Positions 44,996-57,064 of a stretch of 64,000 nucleotides of DNA are shown in pieces. The translations under genes and the position numbers were made by a program. The stretch covers positions 62,001 through 126,000 of the forward strand of contig JADNYV010000101.1 in NCBI GenBank assembly GCA_015501055.1, given 5' to 3'. Source of the DNA: Mucidula mucida (lineage: Eukaryota > Basidiomycota > Agaricomycetes > Agaricales > Physalacriaceae). The notes beneath the pieces were generated by a model. The model made no database searches. It worked only from the letters and a program-made list of their open reading frames with translations, and was not told the origin of the DNA. Positions within the stretch are counted from its first letter, which is position 1. Every line of letters starts with the position of its first letter.

Positions 44996-45087
44996 TCGGA
45001 TACGGGGAATCGAACCCCGAGCTAGCGCGAACCCTATTAATTACCGGTAATGAGAGGCACTAATGTTAGCCGTTACACCATATCCGA
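44996..45087 (-). tRNA. tRNA-Glu(CTC), intron
   Basis: Acceptor and T stems are perfect; anticodon CTC; ~21-nt intron. The anticodon stem carries one G-T wobble (AGTGC/GCGCT). A T5 run lies ~30 nt after the 3' end. It sits ~110 bp past the stop codon of the GH35 gene. Confidence 0.9.
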
Positions 45088-45200
45088 TGTCTTGAGATTC
45101 CAGAGTCTGCCATTTCAGCCTTACGACGAGCGACTCTCTGCGATCAGCTGCACGCTCCAGAAGAGTGTATCGAAATGATGCTAGTTGATACTCTTCGTAA

Positions 45201-48200
45201 TTACGACACAACACGCTGATCCACACTCCATCCCGGATTATTCGTCGAAATGTTCCCTACACCCCCTTCATACACTGCGTCAACGACAAGTTGGAGGTTA
45301 GGCGATATAGTAACGTTCTCCTCCATAGCCCAAAGCGCAACCGCTACAGTACTACAGGCAAATATCAACACACTGCCGCAGGCAAAGAATGATAAACCAA
45401 CGAACTTTGTGCCCCTGTAATCCAAAATCCCTTCTTGAACCGGAAACTTCGCTTGAGGCCTATCAAACCGTCATCTCAACCCTTAAGGGAAGCATCCCAA
45501 GCCAATCACTTACCCAAGATTCGCCACCCGCTTTCCCATCATCCACCCATTCACGAACAGATACACCCTATACGGCTGCCCTAGCCCCTCCGTGAACGTA
45601 AACGAAATCGGTACATCCAATCCCGAAGGAATATCCAAGTCGAACGTAGTCACGAAGAACCCAACGCCTGCAGCCGACCCAGGCAGCCCATCGCTCAATT
45701 CTCTGCTCTCCCATACAGACGTATCGAATCCCGGAAGGTGCCACCCACTACGCTCACCGAAAAGACCTCCTTCATTGAAGACGCCACGTACTTTATCGGG
45801 AAATCTACGTACTATTAGTAGCAGGTTTGGTGTGTCGCGAAGAAGAGGAAGTACCCTGTGTAACCGCCAACTTTTCCTTGCACTTTCCAGTCTGAAAAGT
45901 TTCCCACGTCTAGTTTGAATCCACGAACACCTCGAGGGTTCTTGGACGCGTTGGTGTTTCCTATAGCAGTTGAGCATCTTACATGGGTGTCATATCAGAT
46001 GGTACTGACCTCCGCTCGTTTCGTTCAGACCCATGTTGTCCTAACGAAGAACAAAGATGTAGGGGCGTTCGCAACTCGCACTGGTCAGGCTTCGTACCTG
46101 TACAATGGTGATCACATTGTCGCCGTCCACCAGAGCCCCATCAGGGAAAGTAAATAGATCATCTGTCTCTTCAAGCTTGTTCTGATTGTTCGTTGAGCTA
46201 CCACAATTCGTGAGTGCCGGTATTAGAAAGATAGTAGTAAGGGGTACGCTTACTTCCCATAGGACGTGTTTAGGAACACATCGTTGAGCCAGACACTCGC
46301 GGCGAACGCTAGAAGTGGTTGAGATTATTGCTCTCACAGTATAACGTCGTAATGACACACCTTCACCGCCATTGATAGACAAATTGACGCTCTTCTCTAC
46401 ACCAGTCGCATTAAAGTGACCGCGCCAAAGGACGATGTTCTCGCAGCTACACATCCCCGTCAGTCTACCATGAACCCTGCAAGGAGGTAAGAAACTCACA
46501 ACCCATAATCACACCCATAAAGAATCCTCCCATCCCCATAAAACGGTTTCTGCGGTATATTCGTCGTCGTATGATTAGCCAGCACCCAATCCCCATCATC
46601 GAACCCACTCCCAATCTCCGGAAGACTGTCCTTAAACTTCCACCCTTCCAATACCGGCACGCTGACCTCCGTTCCCGCAAACGGAAGCTCCGCCACGAAA
46701 CCGCCTTTCCCTGTCAACCCGTTCCTCGTCGTCAATTCGACGCCATTCCACGTTATAGTTTCTACAGAGCTGGGAGCGACGATCGTTGCCGTAGTGGAAC
46801 TATTGAGGTCACCCGTTAACGCCAAGGTAGAGCCATCAAGGATATTCGCGGTGCGCACGAGATACGGGCCCCCGACGAGGATGGATGTGTTCGTGCCGAG
46901 ACCCCAGAATGCGCGGAAGGGATCACTGGCGTCGCCTGGGATTACTGGGGAGAAGAACGATGCGGCGGTCACGGAGTCGGCGAATAGCACAAGCTGGGTA
47001 TTAGAGTCATGAATGGCGATAATACCAGGCTCGACGTCTGCTCTGACCGTCACTACCGAATCTTCACCAGACGTGGTGGTTATGTGGAAACCGGACGGGA
47101 GATCGTCATCGCTGTCTCCGAGGGACGTCCCAGTAAGCTGGAGGGAGAATTCGTGGGATTGGTCTGTGTCGCCGAAGAAGAGGATAACATCCCGCTCGTC
47201 GATAACACTGGCATAGTAGATCGATGCCGTAGAATACAAAACGTGAGATGAAGAGCCGAAGGTGTAGTCTGTCACAATGACCTTGGACTGGCGCCCATTC
47301 AACGACAAGCCTTTGAGCTCGACGTCGCCTTGGGAAGTAGACACCGATAAGTCAAAGTCCGTTGAAGCTCTGAACAATCAATGAGCAATAGCTTACAAGG
47401 GGCGATATGGGACGTACGTGGTGGTAGAGTCGTTGTGTCGAAGTATATAGAACCCAGCCCCGGAATCTGGGTTGCGCAAATACGTTGCAAATATAGCGGC
47501 ATCGGAGGCGACAGAAATCCCATTCGCGCTATCCGCTATCCAGTCCGTTTTGTAGAACTCGGGAGAGCTTCGAATAAAGAACCCTTGACGCTTGAGCTCG
47601 TCATATTTTGAGCCAAGCGCGCGGCCTTCGGATATCTGTCGACGTGTTGTCAGATGCCAAAGTGATCTTCAAAGCGAGGCTTACTGTGGCACCGTAATCG
47701 TAGGACGTATAAACCTGGCGACGCCTCGAATGAGATACCTCTATGGATAACACTAACAACGTGCTCACCCCTCTGGAATCAAGATGGTAAGCAAGAGGCG
47801 CTTAGGACGCGAGCAGAGTACTTACGGGAATGGAATCGCGCCCCAAGACGTTCCTCTATCGAAACTGTTTAGCATGAAAGGCAAGGGGGTGGATCATCGC
47901 AATTACCCATAAATCATATAGTAGTTGACGAGTTTCGCGTTCGCTGCCCACAACTGCCTGTAGAACACCGACATGAAATCAGCGCCTGTCAGAATCCCAC
48001 AATTCGCATAGCCTGAAAAAACGGTCATATACACCATAAGCAAGCAAATGACGAATCGCATACCCGGAGCGTTAGGTCCCCAAGGATCAAAAGCGCCACC
48101 TTGAAACTCAGGAAAGTAGTACGGCTGAGCCGGATTCACGCGCTCATGATACTCATGGTAATTCGTTGTGACATTTTTCCATACCGTCGGCCGTGAGCAG

Positions 48201-49365
48201 TCGAAGCTCTGGGGATATGAGTCGAGGCTGTATGTACTCAGTATTCCTGATGTCACGCTATGGATAGATACGAACCCATAAAGATCCACGGCTCCCTAAT
48301 GCATGGAACGATCAGTCAAAATCCATGGTTTATAATAAGCAGGCTTACCGTTCCGTTAATGAAATTAGAGCCTTGATTGGGGTCATTATACGTTAGGGGA
48401 ACAACAATGGCGGAGGCATGATAGACGTCTTCGAGGTCTTGAAAGTAAGTATCACCGATGGACTGAGAAAATTCGTTATCTACAAGAGGCATTAGCAGAA
48501 CAAGTGGCATGAGCATGATGGAAAATAGTTGCCGATTTGAATCGCTGGTACAGCCATACTATGTCAATGCGCTTATATAGTTAAGAGAGATGCAACAAAC
48601 CAATGACAGGCCCGCCTTCCGTGATCTGATACGGCACTGTTTCCTCAATGAAGCCAAGGATGTAATCCTGCCACGCTTCTCTCCAATCCGAGTCGTTGCT
48701 CCGGAGACGACCAGCAACCTCAGTGGTTGCCCAATGCGCGATGCCGCCTGCCGATGTCTCGGCGTTGATATACTGCAAAGGACACACGTCAAGACACGTC
48801 CTCATACGTCGCTGCAAGACATACCGGACCTACACGGAGCCATTAGCATGTTAGCCTTACAACGCGAAGGGAATTTGAACGCACCAGGACGCATCACAAG
48901 CCAGATTCCCGCTTCCGAGGCGGCTTCATACAGCGTTTTCAGGGAACGGTAGCCGTCAACGTCGACTACACCTCTGGACGGGTTTATCAGGCCCATATGC
49001 GTGTAGACGCTGACCGCGTTCAGACCAGCGGCTTTGACTTTTTGGAAAATGTCCGGCCAGAGGTCTGGAACCGGTAGACGGAAGGTGTGGAATTCGCCTG
49101 AGCTGAGTAGATTGAGACCTCAATGAGAGCTGGAGGTCGATGAGGCGACGTACTAGATAAACGTGCGCTGCCCACGCAAGAAGATGCTGTAGTTATCGAA
49201 AGACACTTCATCCGTAAACGAAACTGCGCGCGACATGAAGCTGTCTGTTGTAAAGCCGGGAACGGTAGACTTTGCGAGCCCCCCGAATGAGATCGTCGAG
49301 AAAGCGAGAGTTAGAAGGAGGGCGAAGCATCGAAGAAACCTTCCGCTTGCAGACTGAGGAGGCAT
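45201..49365 (-). CDS. GH35 beta-galactosidase, secreted
   Basis: The start at 49365 (MPPQSASGRF) gives a signal peptide (FLRCFALLLTLAFSTISFGG); the earlier ATG at 49389 is too close to the TATA box. The catalytic domain holds GEFHTFRLPVPDLW, VRPGPYINAETSAGG, the acid/base Glu in IQIDNEFSQ and the nucleophile in PYYFPEFQGGAFDPWG. Later come the second domain (DYGATISEGR..), beta-rich domains and the C-terminal jelly-roll parts (GWHLPGFDTSVW, YRVYLFVNGWMMGKRVANLG, ILDYRGTN-TVAVALWAMEEN). The enzyme removes terminal beta-galactose outside the cell (EC 3.2.1.23). There are many introns. The acid/base motif is carried in part by a 12-nt exon (48533-48544) flanked by a GC-AG intron. A fragment of the gene is duplicated at 40.8-41.4 kb. 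Confidence 0.9.
48480..48600 (-). other. 12-nt microexon and GC-AG intron in GH35
   Basis: Reading GGPVIAIQIDNEFSQ requires exon to 48601, GT-AG intron 48600-48545, exon 48544-48533, intron 48532-48480 that begins with GC and ends with AG, and then the next exon. The alternative of reading through gives no GH35 motif. Confidence 0.7.
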
Positions 49366-49402
49366 TGCGAAGAGTATCATAGAACCCATCGTGTCGTCGA
49401 CG

Positions 49403-49410
49403 CTTTATAA
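49403..49410 (-). promoter_or_regulatory. TATA box of GH35
   Basis: ttataaag on the minus strand, about 38 nt upstream of the ATG at 49365. Confidence 0.55.
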
Positions 49411-49414
49411 GACT

Positions 49415-50590
49415 TCATGGCGCGCCGTCCGTGACGCATCTCATGACCGTTAGTTACCATATATTGACGAGGATTCGCAACTAGAACGATATTCTACGGG
49501 CCGAGGGGTGTGGGTAGAGAAGGATACGCGTCAAGTGAGCGCGTCGGATAAATTTCGCTCACTAGAACAATACGTGAGCTGGCCTTCCAGACGCCATGGA
49601 ATGACTTACTCGTCAAAAAATAGCGGTTCACATCCTGTCGATATTGTGATTGGGAGCATAGCCAATACAAGAAGAGATAAAACTGTCTCGAACTCTCATA
49701 CGTATCTCAATGATGAGATCGGCGCTGTATCAAATCGAATAACGAGGAAATGCAGCGAGCTTTTGAGCGTGAAGAAAGTCCAAACTTAGTCCAAAGCAAC
49801 TGAGAAACACAGCCACACGGAGCATGCGGATGAAAACGTAGGATGATCTTATCTACCAACTCCTGATTTAGGACTTCCATCCGATTGGACGAAGACAGAC
49901 AATAAGGATTGTGGCAGGTCGACCACATAAAGCAGGACGTCCATGGCAAGAACGTGTCTCCTCTCTGCTCCCACCTTCCGCTCTCCCATTACCCCCCAAC
50001 TCGACCCCCACCCCAAATTCCATCCTCTCCACCGCGTTGCATGTTTTCTGATGTTCCGTTAATGTGCTTCCCAGGCCGCCTGGAAGGGCTGCCCTCGCCT
50101 GGTCTCGGAGTTCCTCGCAACTCGCGATCTTTTGCTTCATTCCTTTCTTCCCAGTAAGTCTTATCTTGCTCACCGCATGTCAAGAAACTAACTCTTATGA
50201 AGCGGCGTAAGCGGACAGAGGTCATTACCGAAGATGAACAACTACCTGCACGACTTGGGAACAAGGACCTACAGATCATGATGCTCCTCGTCCTCACCTG
50301 GGACTAGCCCCGGTCCTCCCTTCCATCGAAAATCTTCTGACACGTCTATAACGGGGCGCACACAAGGTTGTTCCCAAATGGAGACAGTCCGTATATGGAG
50401 AATTCAAGCGACTGGCCGTATTCGGTCGAACCATTCGTCTACTGGAGACAAGGGAAAGGCCATTTTTGCCAACAAGAGATAGCCCGTGGTTTTTCTGTAT
50501 TAAAGCTCGCATGGGATGGTTGCCAGGTTGGTCTTATCCCTCCTTTAGCGATCTCTCCTCCTTTGTCCTCGCCTCCCATACATCCGCCGC
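49415..50590. other. intergenic between GH35 and the receptor gene
   Basis: About 1.2 kb between divergent genes. I looked here for further small CaaX ORFs and found none that convinced me. ORFs of up to 102 codons lack family-like features. Confidence 0.45.
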
Positions 50591-50591
50591 C

Positions 50592-52297
50592 ATGGGATTT
50601 CCGCCTAACCACCTGTTCTCGGCGTTCTCATTTATTGGATTCTTAATGTGCATGATTCCTTTGCGGTGGCATTTGCAAGGTGAGGTCATCCAGACGACTT
50701 CTCAGACTCATACTTACTCGCGCATTTTGCAGCGTATAACGTCGGGACATGCGCTTACATGATTTGGGTCGGCCTGGGCTGCCTAAACCTCTTCATTAAT
50801 TCAATTATCTGGAACGGAAATGCAATTGATTCGGCGCCAGTTTTCTGTGATATTTGTGAGTTCGCTTTACTTGGCTCACGATCACGACCGCGTCTAAACA
50901 AGCGTTCAGCATTCCGTTTGACGCTCGCAATGGACGTTGCGATTCCTATCTGCTCTTTAGTGATCAACCGTCGATTATTCTTCATCGCGACCTCAGATAC
51001 GGTAGTCGCGTCGAGAAAAGATGTCAGTCTTTGCCGTCCTTTACCTGTACCAGTTTCTGACGTTTTCTCAGCGCGAACGCGCTATTATGATGGATCTTGC
51101 CTTGGTCATTGGTGCTCCTATCGCGTTGATCATTCTTGGTGAGTACTAATTGCCAATGACTCAACGGTGTTTCTTATCGCTCTGAAGCCTACATCCCACA
51201 AGGCAACCGCTACAACATCTACGAAGATTGGGGCTGCTTCCCTTCAATCTACAACACTTGGGTGTCCGTCGTAATCACCAACGTTCCTCCTATTGCCATC
51301 GGTCTTGTATCCGCGACCTACTGTGGTAAGTGTTTGGCCCACTCGTCAAGAATATCTCCTTACCGATATTATTTAGTCCGCACTATCATCGCATTTAACA
51401 AGCGCCGCCGCCAATTCCAGGAAGTCCTCTCCAGCCACTCCAACCTCAGTTCCAACCGTTACTTCCGATTGATGATCATGGCTGGCGCCGATATCCTCTT
51501 CACGGTGCCTCTGGGCGTCTGGGTCTTGATCTTGAACATCAGCTACGTGCATCCGTGGATCAGCTGGGAGAATGTCCACGCCGACTTCATGAACGTCTAT
51601 CAGTACCCCGCTCTTTACTGGCAAAGTTCAGACAATGCCTTTGGTGTTGAGCTGCAGCGGTGGCTGACGGTGTTCGGCGCCTGGGTGTTCTTCTTCATCT
51701 TTGGCATCCATGCCGAGTCGAGGAGGAACTATCGCTCCGCGCTGAACTCTTTCGTGCACAAGCTTGGTGCTACGACTACGCTCTTCGGGGGATCGCTGGA
51801 GGATACCATGGGGTACGTACTTTACTTTGCGACCTCGTCGTCACTTTACTGATGTACTCTTCAGGTCAAGATTTGGCTCCACTAAAGATGGCTCGATACC
51901 CGTATTCGAAAAGCGCCGGGTGCAGAAACGCGATTCGCTCGAGTCATTCACCGACATGTCCATGTCCATGTCGCAGACTAGCGACATGAAGAAGTCTTTC
52001 GCTGGCGATACTTCCTTCGGTGCCTTCTCCTTCGCCGACATCGGCGGCGCCCTCGATGAGAAGGAAGCTGAAGCCGTCTCCCCCTCTTCCGCATCAGCTA
52101 TTCCATCCCTTCCCAATACACCCCAAATACCACACGCCGTCCCGCGTCGGCCGTCGGATACCCTCGACATAGAGATATCCTCGGTCCACCGCGTGTCGAT
52201 GGTGGACGCCATCTCTGTGCCCCAGCCCACACTCGATATCATGCATGTTCCACGGGAGCCCTCACCAAAATCGCTGCATCCTCATGACATGGTATAG
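50592..52297 (+). CDS. STE3: STE3-type pheromone receptor (GPCR)
   Basis: Seven exons (50592-50679, 50733-50855, 50910-51022, 51072-51138, 51188-51325, 51377-51812, 51865-52297) join in frame into 465 aa. Seven hydrophobic segments are visible, starting with FSAFSFIGFLMCMIPL and YMIWVGLGCLNLFINSIIW, and ending near FGAWVFFFIFGIHAESRRNY. Family motifs are LAMDVAIPICSLVINRRL, the YIPQGNRYNIYEDWGCFP loop and AFNKRRRQFQEVL. The ~170-residue cytoplasmic tail is Ser/Thr/Pro-rich. Such receptors bind farnesylated peptide pheromones and act through a G protein and MAP kinases in mating. Both mating-type and non-mating-type copies occur in mushrooms. A pheromone-like gene lies 17 kb to the left. No frameshift seen. 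Confidence 0.95.
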
Positions 52298-52299
52298 AG

Positions 52300-53560
52300 C
52301 CGTGCGAACCTTCCTTTTCCCATGTTCCCCTCTTTACTATAACCTCGTAATACCCTCCGTTGTTGCAATTAGCTCATAGCGGACCCGATGTATCTTTAGT
52401 ATTCGCAGTCAAGCTAACCTATACTGTATTTTGTACTTCTGTTTTGTTTACCGGATGTAGAATGGAAACCGTGTTCCAACGCCGCTGAGACAAGTTATGT
52501 TCGAGTGCAAAGAGAATCACAAGGCAAGACACAAAATCTCCTATGCTTCGTCGAACCGCATTTCACCTTGACATCATTTTTGAATAGGATGATTCTCGTA
52601 GCAAGAAGGTAGAAACACCCATCAAGTCTGAGTCGGGTCATTTGTAAGCTAAGAAATTCGTCGTTGGCCAGTCATACTCGAGGTCGGAGGTGGCGCTGGG
52701 AGATTTCAATCTGTGGAGATTCTAGCAAACCGTACAGACAATAAAGACGAGTCTTCAAAGCACTAGTGCCACAGTCACGTAGGTGCCCAAGTGCCCCTAA
52801 GAAACTACAGACGAGATATAGGAAGACTAGCATTGGCAACACTGTAGTCTGCCAGAAAGACGTTTCATTGTCGTTGAAACGCCCGACTTTGACGGGAACC
52901 GGAATTTGCATTCTAGTCTGAGAAGCGACGGTGCAGTCGGGTGGAGAATGACCAGAGGATTTACGACCATAAATAGACTATCGCAGGAAACTTCAGAACA
53001 CCGAGTGACAAGGAAGGCGAAGTCTTTGTCGAAAGACCACAGACATGCAAGCTGCCTTTCCAGCGTAGTGAACAGCCTTTTCGCCACACAGCGAAAGAAA
53101 GAAGGAAGGGAGATATCAAAACTACACGATAGTTGTTGGCCAAGCAATTCGTACCATGATCTGCGCCACGTGGTGGCTGTGCCAAGGGATCAAACTGAAC
53201 CTCCTTTTCGAAAAAAGTTTCATGTTCGCTCTCGACCGAATGACATGACTACTCGCACACGCCGGTGTGATTTCTCCGTCTCCTCCTAAATCGCATCACG
53301 ACGGGTAGCGTACCGTACGCTTCAATATAATTGTACTTCACCTGGAGTATGTCTACGCGACTTCTCCCGTGCCTCTTTGGTCCATTCGGGTCTATCACGC
53401 TCTGAAACTGCCTTGGGATCTCTGTCTGGAATTTGAGCACATGCTTTTGGACCTGTTCTCCTCATGCACGGCGGATGTTTGGCGACATATGGACATTCAC
53501 GAAAACATGTGAGATGCTGGTCCGTGTGCTCTGGAGGTTTCATGGTTGGCCCAGGGATTG
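52300..53560. other. intergenic
   Basis: Holds the 3' flank of the receptor gene. ORFs of up to 127 codons on both strands (for example 52906-53289) look unlike proteins. No RNA gene or repeat recognised. Confidence 0.4.
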
Positions 53561-53570
53561 TTTCTCGAGG

Positions 53571-53578
53571 GTATTTAA
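53571..53578 (+). promoter_or_regulatory. TATA-like box
   Basis: gtatttaa lies 64 nt before the ATG of the thaumatin-like gene. Confidence 0.4.
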
Positions 53579-53641
53579 CGCGTCCTAGGATGGCTGAATT
53601 CATCATTCTCCACTGAGAGTTCACTGCTACACATCTCAAAG

Positions 53642-54346
53642 ATGAAGACATTCGCCATCGTTGCTGCACTCGTCGCTTCTGCTTCCGCCTTCACCATCAA
53701 CTTCCAGAACAGCTGCTCGTACAGTACGTTCTTTTTGCTTTTAGTCTCCCGACGAACACTGACGAAATGTATTTCTGCAGCTGTGTGGGCCGCTATCGGG
53801 AAGGCGCCCAATGGACAGGCCGATACGTCGCTCTCGTATGGTGTTGCTCTGGCGCCTGGCGCCTCCAAGTCTTATGGAATAGACGACAATGCACTTGTAC
53901 GACCCCCTTACCTTCTCCTTTATACTCCTCACTTATGACATATAGGGCGTTCGTGCTTGGGGACGCACCGGCTGTAACGCTAGCGGCGCGAACTGCGCTA
54001 CGGGCGCATGCAATGGCGGTACGCCCTAACATTCCATCTCTGCATTTTACGCTCACACAGTTTCCCAGGTCTCGTCTGCAACGACGCCGGTATCACGTCC
54101 CACGCGATCCTCTCCGAATACGGGTACGCGGACTTTGGCCAGTGGGGTGGAAAGCGCACCTCTTGGGATCTCAGTTATGTTGGCGGGACGATCAACATCC
54201 CGACGACGCTGACGTCGTCCGATGGGCAAAGCGTCAAGTGCACTCCGTCGTCGTGCCCTGACGATCAGGCGTACAGTTATGATACGGATTACGCGGCCGA
54301 TAGGAACTCACCTCTGGGAGCGACGTATACGCACAAGTTTTGTTGA
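53642..54346 (+). CDS. thaumatin-like secreted protein, 182 aa
   Basis: Four exons (53642-53723, 53781-53896, 53946-54018, 54069-54346) join in frame. The signal peptide reads MKTFAIVAALVASASA. The mature part begins FTINFQNSCSYTVWAA, the usual thaumatin start. It goes on with GVRAWGRTGCN, CATGACNGGLVCND, then TSWDLSYVGGTINIP, and ends YTHKFC. Several cysteines are set to pair. It is shorter than plant thaumatins (~200 aa) and fits the small fungal type. Some fungal members cut beta-1,3-glucan or act in fruiting-body wall changes; activity here is not shown. Confidence 0.9.
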
Positions 54347-54349
54347 TGG

Positions 54350-55155
54350 TGGAGGAATCTTCTTCTCTCCAACGTAATAAGCATTGGTGTTCATTTGGAA
54401 ATTTACGCCGACGATGAGTATGAGTATGGGTGGGGCTAACACTCCTGTCACATTTATTGTTTCAGTCGTACTTCCGCGCTCGCGTGTCCCGGCACCATAG
54501 TGTCACACCTGAGTGGGCACTCAAGTTGCCGTCGCCTGCATACATCATGATGATGAGTGATGGACGACTACCAGACCCCATGGCAGTCTTCCCAAATAAA
54601 CCGGTTTAAAGGTTTTTCTTGAACAGGTAACGAGCCGTCTTTGTGTCGCTTAGCCGCTCAGGTCTCATGGGTGTCCAAGATAACACGGCAATCTAAAACA
54701 CTGGCAGACTCGTCCGCCAATAACTTTATTGCGCTTTACATGTGACCGAGATGTGCTTCTAGGATGTCAACGGTTCATGTTGGCGTTGGGCTTCGCTGAA
54801 TCGCATCTGATTGCGCCGCCTTTTTAGGCTGCCTGTGCATCAGTACACACGATGTAAACAGGCTGAATATGGTTAACTATGCACAATGCCTGCTCGGTAC
54901 TACGTTTATTCTCACTCTCTCTCTCTTTCTCGCGGCCCGAAACATCACTCGTACGGTGGCGCACATTTCTGAAATTTAACAACACCTTCACAATTCTACA
55001 GACATTCGTCAAACCAACCATTTATGTACTTGTTTTTAATGGAAGGTTTACTCGTTGCGGCCACTACCTGCAAATGGGGGTTTGTTCAGTCAAATCCGCA
55101 AGCCAAGTGCAATACTTAAAAACTAACTATTGAGCCATGTGGACAACTTGTAAGT
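54350..55155. other. intergenic
   Basis: A short CT-rich run (54911-54935) is the only feature seen. No gene recognised. Confidence 0.4.
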
Positions 55156-55159
55156 TCCA

Positions 55160-57060
55160 CTGAATCCTGAGATCAGAAAAGACTTTGTAGATGCAACGCG
55201 GAACGCTCGTGCCACTGCAAAACACGTCAACGCAAACTGTTTGCACCTTCCACGAGTTCCGGATTCTCAGCTCATAAATGGAACGTTCCGGGATCCATGC
55301 GCCTCCACATATAGATCGGTAGCCATTGTCTTCCTCCTGTATAAAACACGGCTCTGGTGGGTGCTCGCACTGTATTATATATACACAGCCGCTCCAAGTT
55401 GGGAAAGATGTACTTAGGAATGCGATGCGAGTAAGTCAATGATATGCACCGCCTCCAAGCCGATATCGTCAAAATTGTGACGCTGGTGTTGCTCAGATGC
55501 TCAAGCAGGCGCTCCACGTTATCATCGTTCCTCGAAGAAGAAGAAGTTTCGATGAACAATATGTTTTGGGCCAGAGCTACCGGGTGATCTCCGTTCGAAA
55601 AAGGCTGAAATTACAGCCTCTAGGTCACGCCCGGGTGAGTAATGACAGCTTGTTGAGGTGCGGACATGACAGGCGTAGAAGGAGACCTGCATTTCGCGAA
55701 TGCAAGTCTCTGAGTTCACCCCGCACAATGACGGGCCAATCCTCTCGGTGCTCCCATGTATCGACTTGGCTATCATCTCTCAATGAGATTAGGCTCGGAC
55801 ATACGGAAACGACGAGGTCTGCGTCCACGGGAAATTCATCATGACCTGATCGACGTCCTGGGAGTTAGCCGTTCCGCCCAACATCAGTTTTTTCAAGCCG
55901 GGGACCTGGCTAAAGCAATCAAGGATGGCCGTAGTGAATACCGTACTGCAGAGCGTCAACGTTTCGAGATTCGGCAAACTCAGAGGTGGCTCCTCGAGGT
56001 CCAGCACCATACACTGACCAAGAGAAAACATTTTTCCAACGTGGAGATGAGAGTAAAGAGTATATACAACTATCACCACATTCATACCGGCTCACAGCGC
56101 GCACACTCACACTGGGGGGTGCACACCCATAGTAGTCCATGTGAACACATGACAATAGTTACCATATTTGTACACCATGCTGATATTTCCACCACGCGCT
56201 CCTCATCCCGCCCCACTTGAGAAGATATATATTCACCGCTAACCGCCCCTAACCCCCTAACCACGAACCCTAACCCTTTCCTAACCTGCAACACTTAGGC
56301 TTCGGATACCCGAAGCCTAAGTGTTGGGCGCGCTAGCGCGCGCGGAGTCACCAACTCACCCTAACCTACCCTAACCCTAACCGGCGCCACAGATCAATTA
56401 CCAATTTTGGCATCTTCATCGCACGGCAGTGTGCACCCCCGAGTGTGAGTGTGCACGGTCTGACCCGGGGTGAATGTGGTGATAGTTGTAAACACTCGAG
56501 AGTAAAAGCTTCGTGTAAAAGGCCGAGGATAGATGGCGTATAGGCGCCTGCAATGTGAGCGGCTCAGGAAGGGAATACTCCCAGACTCGGAGGAGGGGTT
56601 CTTCGTTATCAACAGGGAGACGAGGAGTACGAATCGAAAATGAGGCCCACATTGTAGGTCAGGAAATCACCATGGCGCGCCAGCGTCTGCAGACGTGCAT
56701 CAGCCACCATTGGACCATGAGATAGCGGTGGAACGAGATCCTCGTCATGACCGTGAGGGGAAGGATGTGGATGGCGTGGTAATATGGCTGCATGCACGCA
56801 CTAGCCGCAGCATACTCCGACTCGGCGGCGGCCGGAGAATCACGTTGACGTAGGCATCGTGTCCGGCTCGCTTTCAGCTGTAGCTACGACCTGGTGGAGG
56901 ATGTCGTGTAAATCTGCTTCATTGATGAGTTTGCAGAGATAAGCCTTCAACCCGTTCCTCATAGCGAAGAGCTCTGGTGAATGAAGGCGTAGGGAGAGGG
57001 TTGACGATACAAGGGCAAGCGCTGGGCTCGTGTGAAGCGGCTGATACGTGTATTCATCAA
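55160..57060 (-). pseudogene. F-box/LRR pseudogene split by a MITE
   Basis: Pieces match the intact F-box protein at 19821-21449 in order. The N-terminal region (57050-56850) reads LYRQ.. and LINEADLH. A degraded F-box zone (56640-56800) includes MWASFSIRTPR. Then come EEPLLRVWEYSLPEPLTLQ, SSPRWKNVFSLGQCMVLD, PNLETLTLCS and CPSLISLRDDS. The last piece is LEHLSNTSVTILTIS and PNLERLCIYN. Frames differ between pieces and parts are missing. The reading is cut inside LLLSSPRW by the 440-bp element at 56058-56497. Frame breaks elsewhere suggest it was already dead or has decayed since. Confidence 0.8.
56058..56497. mobile_element. 440-bp MITE with telomere-like repeats
   Basis: Terminal inverted repeats of about 69 bp (starting GAGTATATACAACTATCACC at left; the right end in reverse complement starts GAGTGTTTACAACTATCACC) are ~84% alike. 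A perfect 9-bp target duplication, GAGAGTAAA, flanks it (56049-56057 and 56498-56506). It sits inside an F-box pseudogene whose sequence resumes exactly on either side. A 9-bp duplication with long inverted repeats fits a Mutator-like (MULE) non-autonomous element. Inside are two clusters of ccctaa-type repeats (56232-56287 and 56360-56384), a 16-bp perfect inverted repeat (56290-56305/56310-56325) and the palindrome gcgcgctagcgcgc. It has no ORF. Confidence 0.85.
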
Positions 57061-57064
57061 CTGA

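Noticed and set aside
33563..52297. Homeodomain (mating-type A) genes in the window
   Set aside because: The only DNA-binding genes seen are the double-Myb protein and the transposase; no homeodomain motif (WFxNxR) was found.
56232..56384. ccctaa repeats as a true chromosome end or fused telomere
   Set aside because: They lie within an element bounded by inverted repeats and a target duplication, with pseudogene sequence resuming on both sides; the repeats are short and irregular.
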